Assembly (NCBI GenBank): GCA_905221605.1
Contig: CAJNDS010002137.1
Span: 144,231 to 208,230, forward strand
Origin: Symbiodinium natans
Taxonomy: Eukaryota > Sar > Dinophyceae > Suessiales > Symbiodiniaceae
Length of the DNA stretch: 64,000 bases
Direction: 5' to 3'
This document shows, one piece after another, positions 1-9,735 of this stretch (position 1 is the stretch's first letter; every line of letters begins with the position of its first letter). A model generated the notes under the pieces. That model made no database searches. It saw nothing but the letters and a program-made list of their open reading frames with translations, and was not told where the DNA came from. The position numbers and the translations under genes were made by a program.

Positions 1-42
1 AACCCTAAACCCTAAACCCTAAACCCTAAACCCTAAACCCTG

Positions 43-157
43 CAAGTTCCAGAGCTCCAGACGGCAGACGGGCTGCGGCGGGTCAGCCGGCGGCAAGTCA
101 TGGAGGTGTCCTGCGACGTGCAACAAGCTTATCGTTCAGGGGTGCATTCTGAGATTG
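43..157. CDS. Candidate exon island, strand unresolved
   Basis: GC-rich island between a C-tract and a G-tract. The plus frame is open throughout (contains VPELQTADGLRRVSRR) with AG after CTGCA and a GGG/GTTTAG donor. The minus frame (HLHDLPPADPPQPVCRLEL) is also open, with a CGCAG acceptor. Both have high GC3. Which is real cannot be settled by eye. Confidence 0.35.
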
Positions 158-408
158 GGGTTTAGGGTTTAGGGTTTAGGGTTTAGGGTTTAGGGTTTAG
201 GGTTTAGGGTTTGGGGTTCATATAGGGTTTAGGTTTCAGAACAAGGGTCCTCAATACTACCCCCCCCCCCCCCCAAAAAAAAAAAAACACCCTAAACCCT
301 GAACCCTAAAACAAGTACAATCCTTATTGTTAGCAACCCCCAAAGAAAGGACCAATTTTGCCTTTAGAAGGCTTTGGGGTTTGTCGGGTTTTCGGGGTTC
401 TCCATTTT

Positions 409-531
409 TTTTAAATTGCTTCAGAACCCCCCCCCAAAAAACACAAAAGATATTCTTCCTTGTAAGAAAAATATAGGGATTGTTTTTTTGTTTTTTTTTA
501 AGTGTTTTTTTGGGAGTTCTTAAGCAAATAG
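409..531. mobile_element. MITE family B copy
   Basis: Terminal inverted arms read TTC(A/T)GAACCCCCCC at the left and GGGAGTTCTTAAGCAAATAG at the right, with a C-run/A-run inside the left arm and a T-run/G-run inside the right arm. The core contains ATATTCTTCCTTGTAAG, shared with copies at 38564 and 59298. A C14A13 block at 260-288 next to CAATACTA may be the remnant of another copy. Confidence 0.6.
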
Positions 532-937
532 TATTGTTGAAAGGGTTTTGGGAAAGGCGGACTGGAGGTTTCTGAGTTCGTGGAGGTCCTCGGGCCTCTG
601 ATAGAGCCATTCTTGTTACCTTGAGCCCTAAGTGCCTATCTTTAAACCCTAAACCCTAAACCCTAAACCCTTTTTTGCTTCAGGGCTCCAGTGGTAGCTT
701 GCCTGTGAGGTTGCTCAGTTCAGGTGATTTCATGCGAGCTGCATGAACCCCAAACCCTAAACCCAAAATCCTAAACCCTAACCCTAAACCCTAAACCCAC
801 CGGAAGCTCGGGTGTCTTAAGATTCTGGCTTCGCTTTTCTGGGCTTTCTCCTTTGTTTTGTTGGGAGCCCTCGCCAAAGAGCCCTTAGGGCTTAGGGTTA
901 GGGCTTAGGGTTAGGGCTTAGAGGCTTAGGGTTTAGG

Positions 938-1125
938 GGCCCAATACCCCTTAGGCCCCTTACATAAGGAATATACCATCATTAAGAAAGGACTCCTCAG
1001 TATGATTTACAGTATATTCCTTCATGTGATAAGGTCTATTCCTTCATATGATTTAAGGCATATTCCTTATTATGACTTAAGGCACCTTCCCTCATTAAGG
1101 GTATTTTGGTGCTCTTTGGGGAGTG
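938..1125. mobile_element. MITE family D copy
   Basis: Starts GGGCCCAATACCCCTTA and ends with AAGGGTATTTTGGTGCTCTTTGGG, an imperfect inverted pair (CAAAGAGCCCAATACCCC consensus). The interior holds several copies of TATTCCTTCATATGAT-like sequence. Other copies start at 13357, 24810 and 26235. Confidence 0.6.
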
Positions 1126-1247
1126 GGGAGGTTGGAGATTAAAAAAGGAGATCAAGGTGGGGGCCCTCCTGGGTTCTGAACGGTCACGGGCTTTTGCTAC
1201 GGGCTTAGCTAGGTATTAGGGCTGAAGGTTTAGGGTTTAGGGTTATA

Positions 1248-1312
1248 TGATCTTTGCTTATAAGAACCACCCCAAAAATCGATACCTTCTTCCTCATGAA
1301 GGGCAATCTAAG
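1248..1312. mobile_element. MITE family B half-copy
   Basis: GCTTATAAGAACCACCCCAAAAA then CTTCTTCCTCATGAAGGGCAAT matches the left half of family B. The right half is absent and the 3' end of the C58 gene follows. Confidence 0.45.
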
Positions 1313-1379
1313 GAGTAGGCGTTGGGCTCTGTGGGCTGCTGCCCCTATCGTTTTGCCTCAAGCAGACCAAGTTGACCTG

Positions 1380-2096
1380 CTAGGCTGGCGACTGCTCCGA
1401 AGGCTCGTGTACCTGCACCATCATCAGCCGCACCAGGTCCACTTCCTTGAACAGGCGACCAAACTCGTCGCAAAGCATGGCGTCCTGGAAGTCCCTGAGG
1501 AGCCAGGTGGAGAGATCCTGAGGATTCTTGAATTGCCACACCCCTTGGTTGGGGTCCATCACATGGAGGCCATACTCGTGAGCCCGCGTGACATCGATAG
1601 CAATGGCATGACCGCCGTAGGGATCTCCATCCTCCCTCTTTGTGTAGTGAAAGGACAAGACGAAGCCGGCCCTTTTCTCCGTCTCTGCAGACCATTCGAG
1701 GATCCTCACCACTCTGCCGGCAGCATCACCCCAGCCCAAGAACTCCTCGCAGAGGAGGTCCCGCACGATTACAGTCTTGAAGCCATGGGGCAAGGGCCCT
1801 TGGGGCCGCGGTTCGATCAAGAAATCAGCTGCTTCGCTTCGCTCGCGAAGGTCCTTGGTAAAGCCGGTGGCTCTGTACAAGAGCTCTGCCTCCCCCGGCG
1901 ACAGCTCCAGAACCTCAGGTGGCAGCCACCCTGACTGGGGCATAGGCGCTCTTATGCTGAGAGTAACCTCCTTCTTCTGGCATCCGAGGACATGGAGAAG
2001 ATAGTTGAATGAGATGGCTCGGCAAATGCCCTTTGAATTCACGCTCTGCTTGAATTGCTCGAACTTCACTGAGGCACCATCCATGGCAGTCAGCAT
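1380..2096 (-). CDS. YopT/AvrPphB-like (C58) cysteine protease fold protein
   Basis: 238-residue single-exon frame. What is seen: GICRAISFNYL with Cys25, YGGHAIAIDV with His163 and VMDPNQGVWQF with Asp181, in that order and with the spacing of the Cys/His/Asp triad of peptidase family C58 (papain-like fold). Known of the family: the invariant Cys sits in a G-x-C-x-x-(L/I)-S motif, His in GHA and Asp in DPN. An in-frame TAG lies 18 nt upstream of the start, just inside a telomere-like tract, and the stop is TAG at the low end. There is no signal peptide or membrane segment. C58 enzymes are best known as bacterial effectors, but related domains occur in eukaryotes; the substrate cannot be told. 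Alternatively this is the last long exon of a larger gene (an AG acceptor would fit just upstream). All three catalytic residues are present, so it may be active. Confidence 0.7.
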   Translation of the reverse strand: MLTAMDGASVKFEQFKQSVNSKGICRAISFNYLLHVLGCQKKEVTLSIRAPMPQSGWLPPEVLELSPGEAELLYRATGFTKDLRERSEAADFLIEPRPQGPLPHGFKTVIVRDLLCEEFLGWGDAAGRVVRILEWSAETEKRAGFVLSFHYTKREDGDPYGGHAIAIDVTRAHEYGLHVMDPNQGVWQFKNPQDLSTWLLRDFQDAMLCDEFGRLFKEVDLVRLMMVQVHEPSEQSPA

Positions 2097-2267
2097 CCGG
2101 CAGCAGACTTCCGTCTAAGCCCTAAACCCTAAATCCTAAAGCCTAAACCCTAAAACCTGAACCCTAAACCCTGAACCCGAAACCCTAAACTCAATTGCAA
2201 TGCTTGGGCCAGCGTCAGGCACAGCAAAGCAAAGCACGTGCCCACAAAACAGCCCCCTCCAACTGAG

Positions 2268-2385
2268 TTGTCCAGAAACCTGGGGGAGTTAAAGGTCAAC
2301 TTTTGGGATTCTATAGGGCTTAGAATACCCCCCCCCCCCCCCCCCCCCAAAGGTTAAAGGTCACCTACTCTACTCTACTACTACC
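2268..2385. mobile_element. MITE family G copy
   Basis: CCTGGGGGAGTTAAAGGTCA at the left pairs imperfectly with AAGGTTAAAGGTCACCTACTC at the right. The interior contains a run of about 20 C. A second copy is at 13496-13587. Confidence 0.55.
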
Positions 2386-2623
2386 AGCCAAAGCCCTAAA
2401 GCAAGAGCTGTCCGCATGGGCTCAGAACGAAGGAGTTATGGCAATCCTGGCCCGCTCAGGGGGTTGGCGATTTGGGGAGAGGGGCTGGGGTGTGGGGATA
2501 GCTGACTAGACTGGGTTCCGCGTGAGAATATCCGTAGTTTGGGGTTTAGGGTTTAGGGTTTGGCTTGGGTTGTTAGGGTTAGGGTTGTTCGGGTGCCATG
2601 CGGTAACTGGGTTCGACTTGCAG

Positions 2624-2648
2624 CATCGCGACTAGACTTCAAGGGCTC
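2624..2648 (+). CDS. Candidate 25-nt plus-strand exon
   Basis: Acceptor GACTTGCAG and donor GTAAGT are both near consensus. The frame SRLDFKGS is open. Very short, so support rests on the splice sites alone. Confidence 0.25.
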
Positions 2649-2950
2649 GTAAGTCCGATATCCCTGCGTCCTAAGGGATTCCGTCACTGCAGCAAAGCGG
2701 ACAAGCGGTCGGCCTTGTCGCCCAAACCCTCATGCCTGCCCGCGACTGCCCACTGAAAAACCCTAAGCCCCATCAACCCCAAAACAAAAACACACGCTGG
2801 CCCTCATCTCCCTGAAGACTCCCTTATTAGGCCCCCCCTCCCCCCCCCCCTTCTGGGATCCTTTGGTACGATGGCTCGGCCTTTAAAAGCCAGGACCCCC
2901 AACAACCCAGAGACGGCACCTAAACACTAAATCCTTTCTGTGAGCCACCA
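2649..2950. other. No clear gene
   Basis: Mixed-composition DNA with a C-run at 2826-2850. No convincing exon, repeat arms or array seen. Confidence 0.5.
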
Positions 2951-3046
2951 AGCCCTAAGCCCCAAACCCTCAACCCTAAACGCTAAACCCTAAGCCCTAA
3001 GCCTAAACCCTAAACCCTAAACCCTAAACCCTAAAGCCTAAAGCCT

Positions 3047-3490
3047 GCATAGACTTCGGACAGTAGCCGCTCTCTTGAGACAACTCCAAACCAAGCAGGC
3101 GAAGGCCCGAACACAAACTACCGCCCCCCAAGGTCGACAGCATCATGAAGTAGGGTGAACTGAGAACTTACTGGTTCTTAGTAGGGCAGGAAGGAAGTAT
3201 ATACTCTATGCCCCCTATATATATGTGTATATATCTTTAAGAGATTCTATAAGGTACTGCATTCCCTCATCCCCCACTAAGGGCCCGTAGGTTTAGGGTA
3301 TGACCACATTCGGTAGTTTATGGTTTAGGGTCTACAGTACCCTTTTCCCTAAACCCTGAGGGTAGTAATTAAGGAATCAAGGAAGTAGGGTCCTAAGGTC
3401 CAAGTCTTCGGGTTTGAAAGTCTTCTGGCACTATGGCCGAAAGGCACTGTATGCCCTGAAGACCTTCCTACCGAAAATCCTCTGCACCAG
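3047..3490. other. No clear gene; AT-rich palindromic stretch
   Basis: Contains CTATATATATGTGTATATATC near 3215 and a region rich in short inverted repeats. No open frame was chosen. Confidence 0.4.
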
Positions 3491-4289
3491 CCTAGGGTTT
3501 AGGGTTTAGGGTTTAGGGTTTAGGGTTTAGGGTTTAGGGTGTAGGGTTTAGGGTGTAGGGTGTAGGGTTTAGGGTTTAGGGGTTCGAAGCCTAAACCCTT
3601 CCAAACCTTAAACTGTTCGTTGAACGGCTCTGGCCTCTTGCCCATCAAAGGAGAGGCCTGAGGATCCCATCTCACGGGTCACCCTAAACCCTAAACCCTA
3701 AACCCTAAACCCGAAACCCTAAACCCTAAACCCTAAACCCTAAACCCTAAGGGTTTTGCGAGCGCTCTGTGGCTTTGGATTTGGGTGTTGGGCACGGAAG
3801 CTTTGAGCTTCTACTGTCAGAGGGATTCAACCCCTTTGCTTGTAGAGCTTTAGGGTTGAGAGCTTCTCTTTTGAGGGTTCATAAGGTTTTGCCCACACTT
3901 GTCAAATGCCCCCCCATCATGTAATGAAAGTTCATGCGCTCGCTTGTTCGCGTAGACTTCGATGTTACATGAAGGGGCATGTACATTCTCTTCTTGGGAC
4001 CTTCCTCCCTCCCCCTCCCGCGCCCCCAAACACGAAACTTGCCCTAGACCCGAGACGCGAATCATTGCAAAACCCTACACCCGAAAAGCCTAAACCCCGT
4101 ACTACCTGAACCCTGTAATACCCTAAAGCCTTCTAAACCACTTCGTTTTGACCTTAACTCCTGCAAGCCAGTTTAAGCTCCAAATCTAGAAGCCCAGATC
4201 GTAATAACTTTAAAAGTCGTAATGACAAGAATAGTAAACCCAAAGCCCTCAAAACTACAAGCCCAAAGCAAAGACAAATGGCTCCAAGG

Positions 4290-4430
4290 CAGGGAAGTTA
4301 CATGGTCCCTCAATATGGCCCCTTACGTCATTTAAAGGGTTCTGAAGTATGGGCCCGTGGGTTTTAACGGGTACATAAGGTGCATAGAAAGGTTCCCTTG
4401 TAAGGCCCTAAACCCTAAACCCTAAACCCT
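4290..4430. mobile_element. MITE family E copy, right end replaced by telomere-like repeats
   Basis: GTTACATGG(C)TCC, TTTAAAGGGTTCTGAAGTAT and GGGCCC match the intact copy at 34010-34135. The right arm is lost exactly where CCCTAAA repeats begin (4406). Confidence 0.6.
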
Positions 4431-4556
4431 CGGGGGACAATATGGGGTATAGAGGATTCCCCCAAAAAATTAAGGGCCCATTGGGTGGGAACCGGATGCA
4501 AGCCAGGTAGCTGCCATCGCTGGCCCGTGACCGGACCACGTCCTGCCAAGGTGGCG

Positions 4557-4690
4557 GCTTAGGGTTTAGGGCTTAGGGCTTAGGGCTTAGGGCTTAGGGC
4601 TTAGGGCCTAGGGCTTAGGGCTTAGGGCTTAGGGTCTAAGGGTTTAGGGTCTAAGGGTTACGTAAGGGTTTAGGGATGAGGGTTTAGGGT
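4557..4690 (-). repeat. Homogenised variant array TTAGGGC
   Basis: About a dozen tandem units of the variant heptamer GGGCTTA, then GGGTCTAA variants. A block of one shared variant points to local slippage or gene conversion, not to independent decay. Confidence 0.85.
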
Positions 4691-4699
4691 TGGCGATTC

Positions 4700-5060
4700 A
4701 TGCTTGGGGCGCTTGAAAAGTACAGTTACAATTGGGGTCATAAGCACCCATGAACCTCCACGCAGGGTTAAGGGTTTTTTGGTGTTTTATGGGGTTTTGG
4801 GTGTAGGGCTTACTTGGAGGGTCATGGTACGGAGTAACCCTATTTTAGGTTGCCCAGTAACCTAGGATGAAAAAGGGTGCCCTTTGTTGCTTAAAGGGGT
4901 TTATAAGGGAACCTAAACCCCCAAAAAGGGAATAAGGCATCCTAGAACTATAACTGTACTTCTAACCCAATGATAACCCTAGTAGGGTACTTAAGGGACT
5001 TATGGTTGGGTAAGGCTACGCTGATCATGGGATACTAAGCCCCGAACCTCCAAGTACCCC
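4700..5060. mobile_element. Possible palindromic element (family I)
   Basis: ACAGTTACAATTGGGGTCAT at the left is echoed in inverted form by CTATAACTGTACTTCTAACC further right. The motif AATTGGGGT..AAG(C/T)ACC(C)ATGAACCTCC recurs near 43430, 48315 and 52490-52640. Boundaries are uncertain. Confidence 0.35.
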
Positions 5061-5220
5061 TTAACCCTAAACCCAAAACCCTAAATTTGTAGTGTTATTA
5101 GGACTTAGGTTCCCAAAAGCCATACCCTCTACTTGCGTTGTAGGACTTGGGGAGAGTTTAGGGAGTTTAGCGCTGAGATTTCGGGTTTTGAGGCCCTAAA
5201 CCCTAAACCCTAAACCCCAA

Positions 5221-5242
5221 TCCCTCCCTCTCTCTCTCCCTC

Positions 5243-5294
<52 letters not shown>
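5221..5294. repeat. CT microsatellite inside a telomere-like tract
   Basis: Nearly pure (CT)n, flanked on both sides by CCCTAAA/CCCCAAA repeats. Confidence 0.95.
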
Positions 5295-5300
<6 letters not shown>

Positions 5301-5859
5301 AAACCCTAAACCCCAAACCCCAAACCCCAAGCCCCAAGCCCCAAACCCCAAACCCCAAACCCTAGAAGCCGAAACCCCTAAGCTACACCAAGTTGCATCT
5401 CTGACCATGGATTTCAACGGCTGAGGTGTGGACTTGGGAACTCGCTTGTCGACTCACTGCTTCCGCACTCCCGTGTCTTTACAGGGACAGGGATGTTTAG
5501 GGTGTGGGGTAGGGTTTGGGGTTTAGGGAGTAGGGTTTAGGGTTTAGGGTTGAGGGTTTAGGGGTTTAGGGTTTAGGGTTTAGGGGTTTAGAGGTTTACT
5601 GGATTAGGGTTTAGAGTGGAATCCATGGTTAAAAAGGACTACCTATTAGTACAAGGAATCAAGAATCAAAGCCCTTTTCATGTTTTTTTTACAAAAGAAA
5701 CAGATGGCTCCATGCGCCACTCCAAGCAGAAAGTTTCGGGGCCCAGGGGGCCTCCACCGGCAGCTGGCTCAGCGCCTCTGCCAGTGTGTGGCCGGGAGCC
5801 TGCTGGAAAGGGTTGTTTAGGGTTTAGGGTTTAGGGTTTAGGGTTTAGGGTTTAGGGGT

Positions 5860-6320
5860 TGTAGGGTTGTAAGATTGTCGGGTTCTAGGGTTACAATTAT
5901 TAAAGGGATGCAGGGTTACAGGGTTGTAGGGTGATAAGATTGTAGAGTTATTGGGTTGCAAGATTACAGGGATATGGGGTTATAGGGTCGTAGGATATAA
6001 GTGTGCAAGGTTTAGCGTTGAATGATGGGGTTGTACTGTTATAGTGTTACAGGGTCATGAGATGAAAGGGATATAGGGTCATCGGGTTATAGGGTTATTG
6101 GGTAATAGGGTTAGAGGGATATAGGGTGACAGGGTTATGGGTTCATAGCAGGGTTGCAAGACTCTTGTGGTAAAGGGTTGTAGGGTTAAAAGGGTTGCGG
6201 ATTGTAAGATTATAGGGTTGTACAGGCTGCAGGGTTGTAGGATTAAAGGGTTGCAAGATTAAAGGGTTATAGGGTTGTAGACTCAAGGGTTATAGGTTTG
6301 TAGGCTTGTAGGATTCAAGG
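5860..6320 (-). repeat. Degenerate TTATAGGG / TTGTAGGG field
   Basis: About 460 bp of loosely tandem 7-11-mers centred on TAGGGTT (GTTATAGGG, GTTGTAGGG, GTTACAGGG), adjoining a perfect TTTAGGG tract. This looks like an old telomere-like array that has decayed. Confidence 0.85.
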
Positions 6321-6455
6321 GTTCTAGTGAACACTAAAGCCCTGAAACCCTCAAAACCTCACTCCATGCAGCCCCACCCTAAACCCTAAATCCTAAACCC
6401 TAACCCTAAAGCCTAAACCCTAAACCCTGAACCCTAAACCCCAAATCCCAAACCC

Positions 6456-6524
6456 CCTTAAGGTCGCCCCAAGCTCCCTGGCGAGTCGCCTCTACGTCCT
6501 GAGCCTTCAACCCGACTGTTCCTG
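6456..6524. CDS. Candidate exon island, strand unresolved
   Basis: Minus frame VGLKAQDVEATRQGAWGDLK follows CTAAACCAG. The plus frame VAPSSLASRLYVLSLQPDCS is also open, from AAG to a GTTTAG donor. The charged minus frame is slightly preferred. Confidence 0.35.
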
Positions 6525-6599
6525 GTTTAGGGTTTAGGGTTTAGGGTTTAGGGTTTAGGGTTTAGGGTTTAGGGTTTAGGGTTCATTTTGTCCGCTGGA

Positions 6600-7226
6600 T
6601 CAGATAGGATCTTGGGAACAACCAGCTTCTCGCAGAAAGCCACAAACATCCAGGTGCCCAAATTCACCTGCAGTCCAGAAAGGTGTTGTGCCACCAGTGT
6701 CCGCGTGATCTTTGTCTGCGCCAACCTCCACCAAGAAACGGACGACCTCAAGAAGCCCACCTTGAGCCGCCATCCACAGCGGCGTTTTGCCTGTGCTGGT
6801 CGTGGGATCTTTCTCCGCACCGGCTTCCAGCAATAGCTGCGCAGCTGCCACATGTCCACCCAAGGCAGCATGGTGCAGGGGCGTCCGGCCGCCGTGATCC
6901 GCGATGTCGGGATTCCGAGGGCCTTTAAGTAAGGCTTCAAGCGTCAGCAGATCATTCTTCCGAGATGCTACCATCATCCGCTGGTCCTCTTCAACATCCG
7001 CAGGCAAGAAGTCCAAGAACAGCAGCTGGAGCTTGATTGGGGTCGCGGCAAACACCTCATCATGCCGGATCGCGACACCATCTTCCGTCAAGAGTATGAG
7101 TCGGAATCTCGAAACACCCATCTGTGATGACAGTCTCTGCTTGAGAGCCATGGCTGTTTGACCTTGGAAGTCATCTGGATCAAGAAGAGCCACTGTCTCA
7201 CCAGAGATGGCTTTGCACACATCCAT
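6600..7226 (-). CDS. Ubiquitin-like plus ankyrin-repeat protein
   Basis: 208 residues, single exon. Residues 1-55 form the ubiquitin-like N-terminal module common in Symbiodiniaceae ankyrin proteins (SGETVALLDPDDFQG, then VSRFRLILLTEDG). Ankyrin repeats follow at roughly 101-133 (GGRTPLHHAALGGHVAAAQL), 134-166 (GKTPLWMAAQGGLLEVVRFL) and 167-200 (GGTTPFWTAGEFGHLDVCGF). The protein ends four residues after the last repeat helix, and the TGA lies only 16 bp from a telomere-like tract. It may therefore be a naturally short member, or one truncated at the tract. An upstream in-frame TGA supports the chosen Met. Role unknown; such proteins are usually protein-binding scaffolds. Confidence 0.8.
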   Translation of the reverse strand: MDVCKAISGETVALLDPDDFQGQTAMALKQRLSSQMGVSRFRLILLTEDGVAIRHDEVFAATPIKLQLLFLDFLPADVEEDQRMMVASRKNDLLTLEALLKGPRNPDIADHGGRTPLHHAALGGHVAAAQLLLEAGAEKDPTTSTGKTPLWMAAQGGLLEVVRFLVEVGADKDHADTGGTTPFWTAGEFGHLDVCGFLREAGCSQDPI

Positions 7227-7936
7227 AGGGGCGCCAAAGGGGAAAGAGCTGTCCCACAGTGCTGCCAGATGTCATCGATGAACACGTCTCTGCTTGCTGG
7301 CTTCTAAAAAAGTTTCAACATGCTTGAATCCATCTGAAACGAATGGCATCATGACACATCATGACTATATGCGATGGTCATCCGTCCGAACTGCGAACAA
7401 TCATGAACAATCAGTGTAGATAAGCTAGAAACCTACCAACCAGATCCAACGCACCAGCCGAATGTCTCGACATGGACACAATCAACTTCGAGCCACCGAA
7501 CCCTCACGAACCCGCAGGGGCGTTGTAGGGCCTGAAAAGCATCTGAAAATCTTCTATATAACTTTCCTCCGAGTTGTTCCTGGCCACTTCTGGTGCATTC
7601 GCATGGTAGCGAATGATCATAGAATGAGTCCCTGCGTTGGTCTTTAATGGAACAAGTCCCTGCAGTGTGCAATTTCGCCTTATTTCCCCCAACTAATGAA
7701 ACTAACTGGTATCAAAATATATCGTATAGAGCTTTTCCACGGGTACGAGACTGAATGGAAAAGAACATACCCGTGAAATCACAGCATGGTTACTATGAGT
7801 TCAAAGCTCCAACCATTCAATCACCCAGTCAAGCAATGACTTAATGTGATTAATCTCTCGCCTCTCGGGACCGTCGGGTGGAGGGAAACCCTGGGAAGAG
7901 GCGCTGACTGAAACACGTGGGCTTCCCAGGATATGT
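7227..7936. other. Intergenic or intron DNA upstream of the ankyrin gene
   Basis: About 700 bp without telomere-like repeats. Short frames on both strands overlap with no clear winner. A promoter motif could not be identified; dinoflagellates generally lack a clear TATA box. Confidence 0.4.
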
Positions 7937-8077
7937 TAAACCCTAAACCCTAAACCCTAAACCCTAAACCCTAAACCCTAAACCCTAATTAAACCCTAAA
8001 CCCTAAACCCTAAACCCTCAATGTCAAACCTGAACATTGCTTTTGGCGGATAAAACGCCAATCGATGTTTGGGGGGC

Positions 8078-8187
8078 TTATACGCCTCTGGCTGCGTCCG
8101 GAGCGGGATGACTGGAGACGACCTGGATCTTCCACAGGAGTTCGGGGGCTTCGAAGGCCATACGACGATCGCTGTAGGCTTTGAAGA
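8078..8187 (-). CDS. Terminal exon of a multi-exon gene (stop TAA)
   Basis: After acceptor GCTACCAAG the frame reads FKAYSDRRMAFEAPELLWKI and on to PAPDAARGV, then TAA: 35 residues with strongly C/G-ending codons. Entry phase (2 nt completing a codon) matches the 1-nt exit of the exon at 8303-8374 across a 115-nt intron. Unknown protein, no domain recognised. Confidence 0.6.
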
Positions 8188-8190
8188 CTT

Positions 8191-8303
8191 GGTAGCACCC
8201 CTAAACCCTAACCCCTAAACCTTTTTTGGGTTGGTTACTTTATTAGGAAGCCTTGAAGCAAAACAACAAACAAAAAGGAAAAAAGGGGTACCACTGGGCT
8301 ACC
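8191..8303 (-). mobile_element. MITE family C acting as an introner, with telomere-like insert
   Basis: Plus orientation begins GGTAGCACC and ends GGTACCACTGGGCTACC, an inverted pair. The body CTTTTTTGGGTTGGTTACTT matches copies at 25297, 36490 and 37280. In sense it supplies the donor GTAGCCCAG, and its far end runs into the acceptor GCTACCAAG, so the element is nearly the whole intron. About 20 bp of CCCTAAA-like sequence sits between the left arm and the body. Confidence 0.65.
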
Positions 8304-8374
8304 GACAAGAAGGGGTTTGGGCCAAGACCGGTTCCGGGCCACTGATAACATGCTGTACTGGGTTCTTGCCTGAT
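8303..8374 (-). CDS. Internal exon of the 8-11 kb gene
   Basis: Acceptor CCCCCTGCAG, donor GTAGCCC from a family C element. In the phase compatible with the terminal exon it reads QARTQYSMLSVARNRSWPK then PLLV. Spliced to 8078-8187 the junction codon is G+TC (Val). Confidence 0.55.
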
Positions 8375-8798
8375 CTGCAGGGGGTTTAGGGTTTATTTAG
8401 GGTTTAGGGCTTCTTTGAAAGGGGGGGGGGAGGGGGCTTCGGGAGTTGGAGGCGAGGGTCTGTAGGGTCTAGAGGCTGTGGGTCTCTGGGCTTCTGCTTC
8501 AGCCAGCAGAGCGGGTTGTAACACAGGGGGAAAGGTGAGAGATGCTCAGTCCTTAGCGCACAAAAACCCTGTTGAACCCTAATGATGTCTCATAAACCCG
8601 CATAAACCCTGATAACCCTAGGGAACCGTAATAAACCCTAAACCCTGTAAAACCTCAAACCCTGTAAAACCCTATAAAACCCTATAAAACCCTGTAAACC
8701 CCTATAAAATCCTATAAAACCTGAACCTTTATCTGAAAGGATCGGCCTAGGCGTCTTCAAAAAGTAGTCCCAACACCTGCAGTCCTGACCCAAAACAC

Positions 8799-8855
8799 CT
8801 TCCGAGGCCCGAGCAAACTTTAGACAATGCCCGCAGAGGGAAACTTGGCCGACTT
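8799..8855 (-). CDS. One or two alternative small exons
   Basis: Two short frames: KSAKFPSAGI (8826-8855, acceptor GGTTCAG) and FARASE+G (8799-8817, acceptor CTAAAG, donor GTGTTT). They lie too close together to both be used. Ending on 1 nt (FARASE+G, or KSAKFPSA with a GC donor) would join in phase to 8303-8374. Confidence 0.3.
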
Positions 8856-8879
8856 CTGAACCCCTCCGAAAAGTTTAAC

Positions 8880-8921
8880 TTTTAGGCTCCTTATTGCAGC
8901 TTCTTCAGCAACCACAAAAGG
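8880..8921 (-). CDS. 42-nt internal exon of the 8-11 kb gene
   Basis: Reads PFVVAEEAAIRSLK in phase 0 at both ends. Strong pyrimidine-rich acceptor (GGCTCTTCGGACTTTAG), donor GTTAAA. Confidence 0.5.
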
Positions 8922-9165
8922 CTAAAGTCCGAAGAGCCAGCCAGCAAGAAGCCAAGTAAACTTGTTCAGGCTTCCGGGTTTGGGCGGGGGCGCCTCTGTG
9001 TCTTAAAAGGGCTATAGAAGGGAACCCCAACCCTGAACCCTGACCTGCCCCCAAAATGGAGAAGTAGCCTAGGAAAAATAGGGTTTAGGGTTTAGGATTA
9101 GGGTTTAGGGTCAAGGGACTAGGGTTGAGGGTTTAGGGTCAAGGGACTACTGGGAATCCTGGGAC

Positions 9166-9263
9166 TTTTTGCTGGCGCTCACAGCAGAGGGGGATCGCAA
9201 AGAGGAACAGATCTTCTACCAGAGCAGCTGAATCAGGTTTGGACTCCGTCGCCAGGGGCGAAT
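9166..9263 (-). CDS. Internal exon of the 8-11 kb gene
   Basis: Contains ATESKPDSAALVEDLFLFAI followed by PLCCERQQK, donor GTCCCAGG, exit phase 0, which fits the phase-0 entry of 8880-8921. The acceptor AG lies inside a telomere-like heptamer (GGGTTTAG); an alternative start is at 9277. Confidence 0.5.
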
Positions 9264-9565
9264 CTAAACCCTAAACCCTTGTGCTGTTAACCCCTAAACC
9301 CTAGGGATTGATTAGGGGCAAGTGTTCACGAGCTTGGGAATTCAGGGTTAGAATGCTTTGGGGTTCGTATTGATGCTTGCCTTTTTCCACAATCGACCCC
9401 GAAACCCTCCACCATGCGGGAGACACTGGCGTTACATATGCCTTGGGTCATTACTCTGAACCTTCAGCACACGGGGGGGGTGTTCTCAATTGTCGTCCCT
9501 TTTGGGGGCCTGTTAGAACTGACACGAAGCGTCTGCGTTTAAGGTACCCAGCAACCTAACCTTAG

Positions 9566-9645
9566 GGACCAAATGAGCCCTAAAATCGTGGGTCCTATAC
9601 CCTGTTCTACTAGAATCCCTATTAGGGCCTATGAACCCTAAACCC
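9566..9645. mobile_element. MITE family H copy, truncated
   Basis: AGGGACCAAATGAGCCCT at the left and ATTAGGGCCTATGAACCC at the right. The right inverted arm is missing where CCCTAAA repeats start. Complete copy at 10196-10310. Confidence 0.5.
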
Positions 9646-9735
9646 TAAGCCCTAAGCCCTAAACCCTAAACCCCACACCCTTGTAGAGGGTTCCACGTTG
9701 GGTCTTTAAGGAAACCGGGGGCCTATGGGAGGTAC

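Noticed and set aside
1-41. True chromosome end at position 1
   Set aside because: The window starts in CCCTAAA, the right polarity for a left end, but identical tracts recur throughout in both orientations, so position 1 is probably just a window boundary.
1254-1934. 226-codon plus-strand frame opposite the C58 gene
   Set aside because: Antisense shadow: the minus frame holds conserved catalytic motifs and better codon use.
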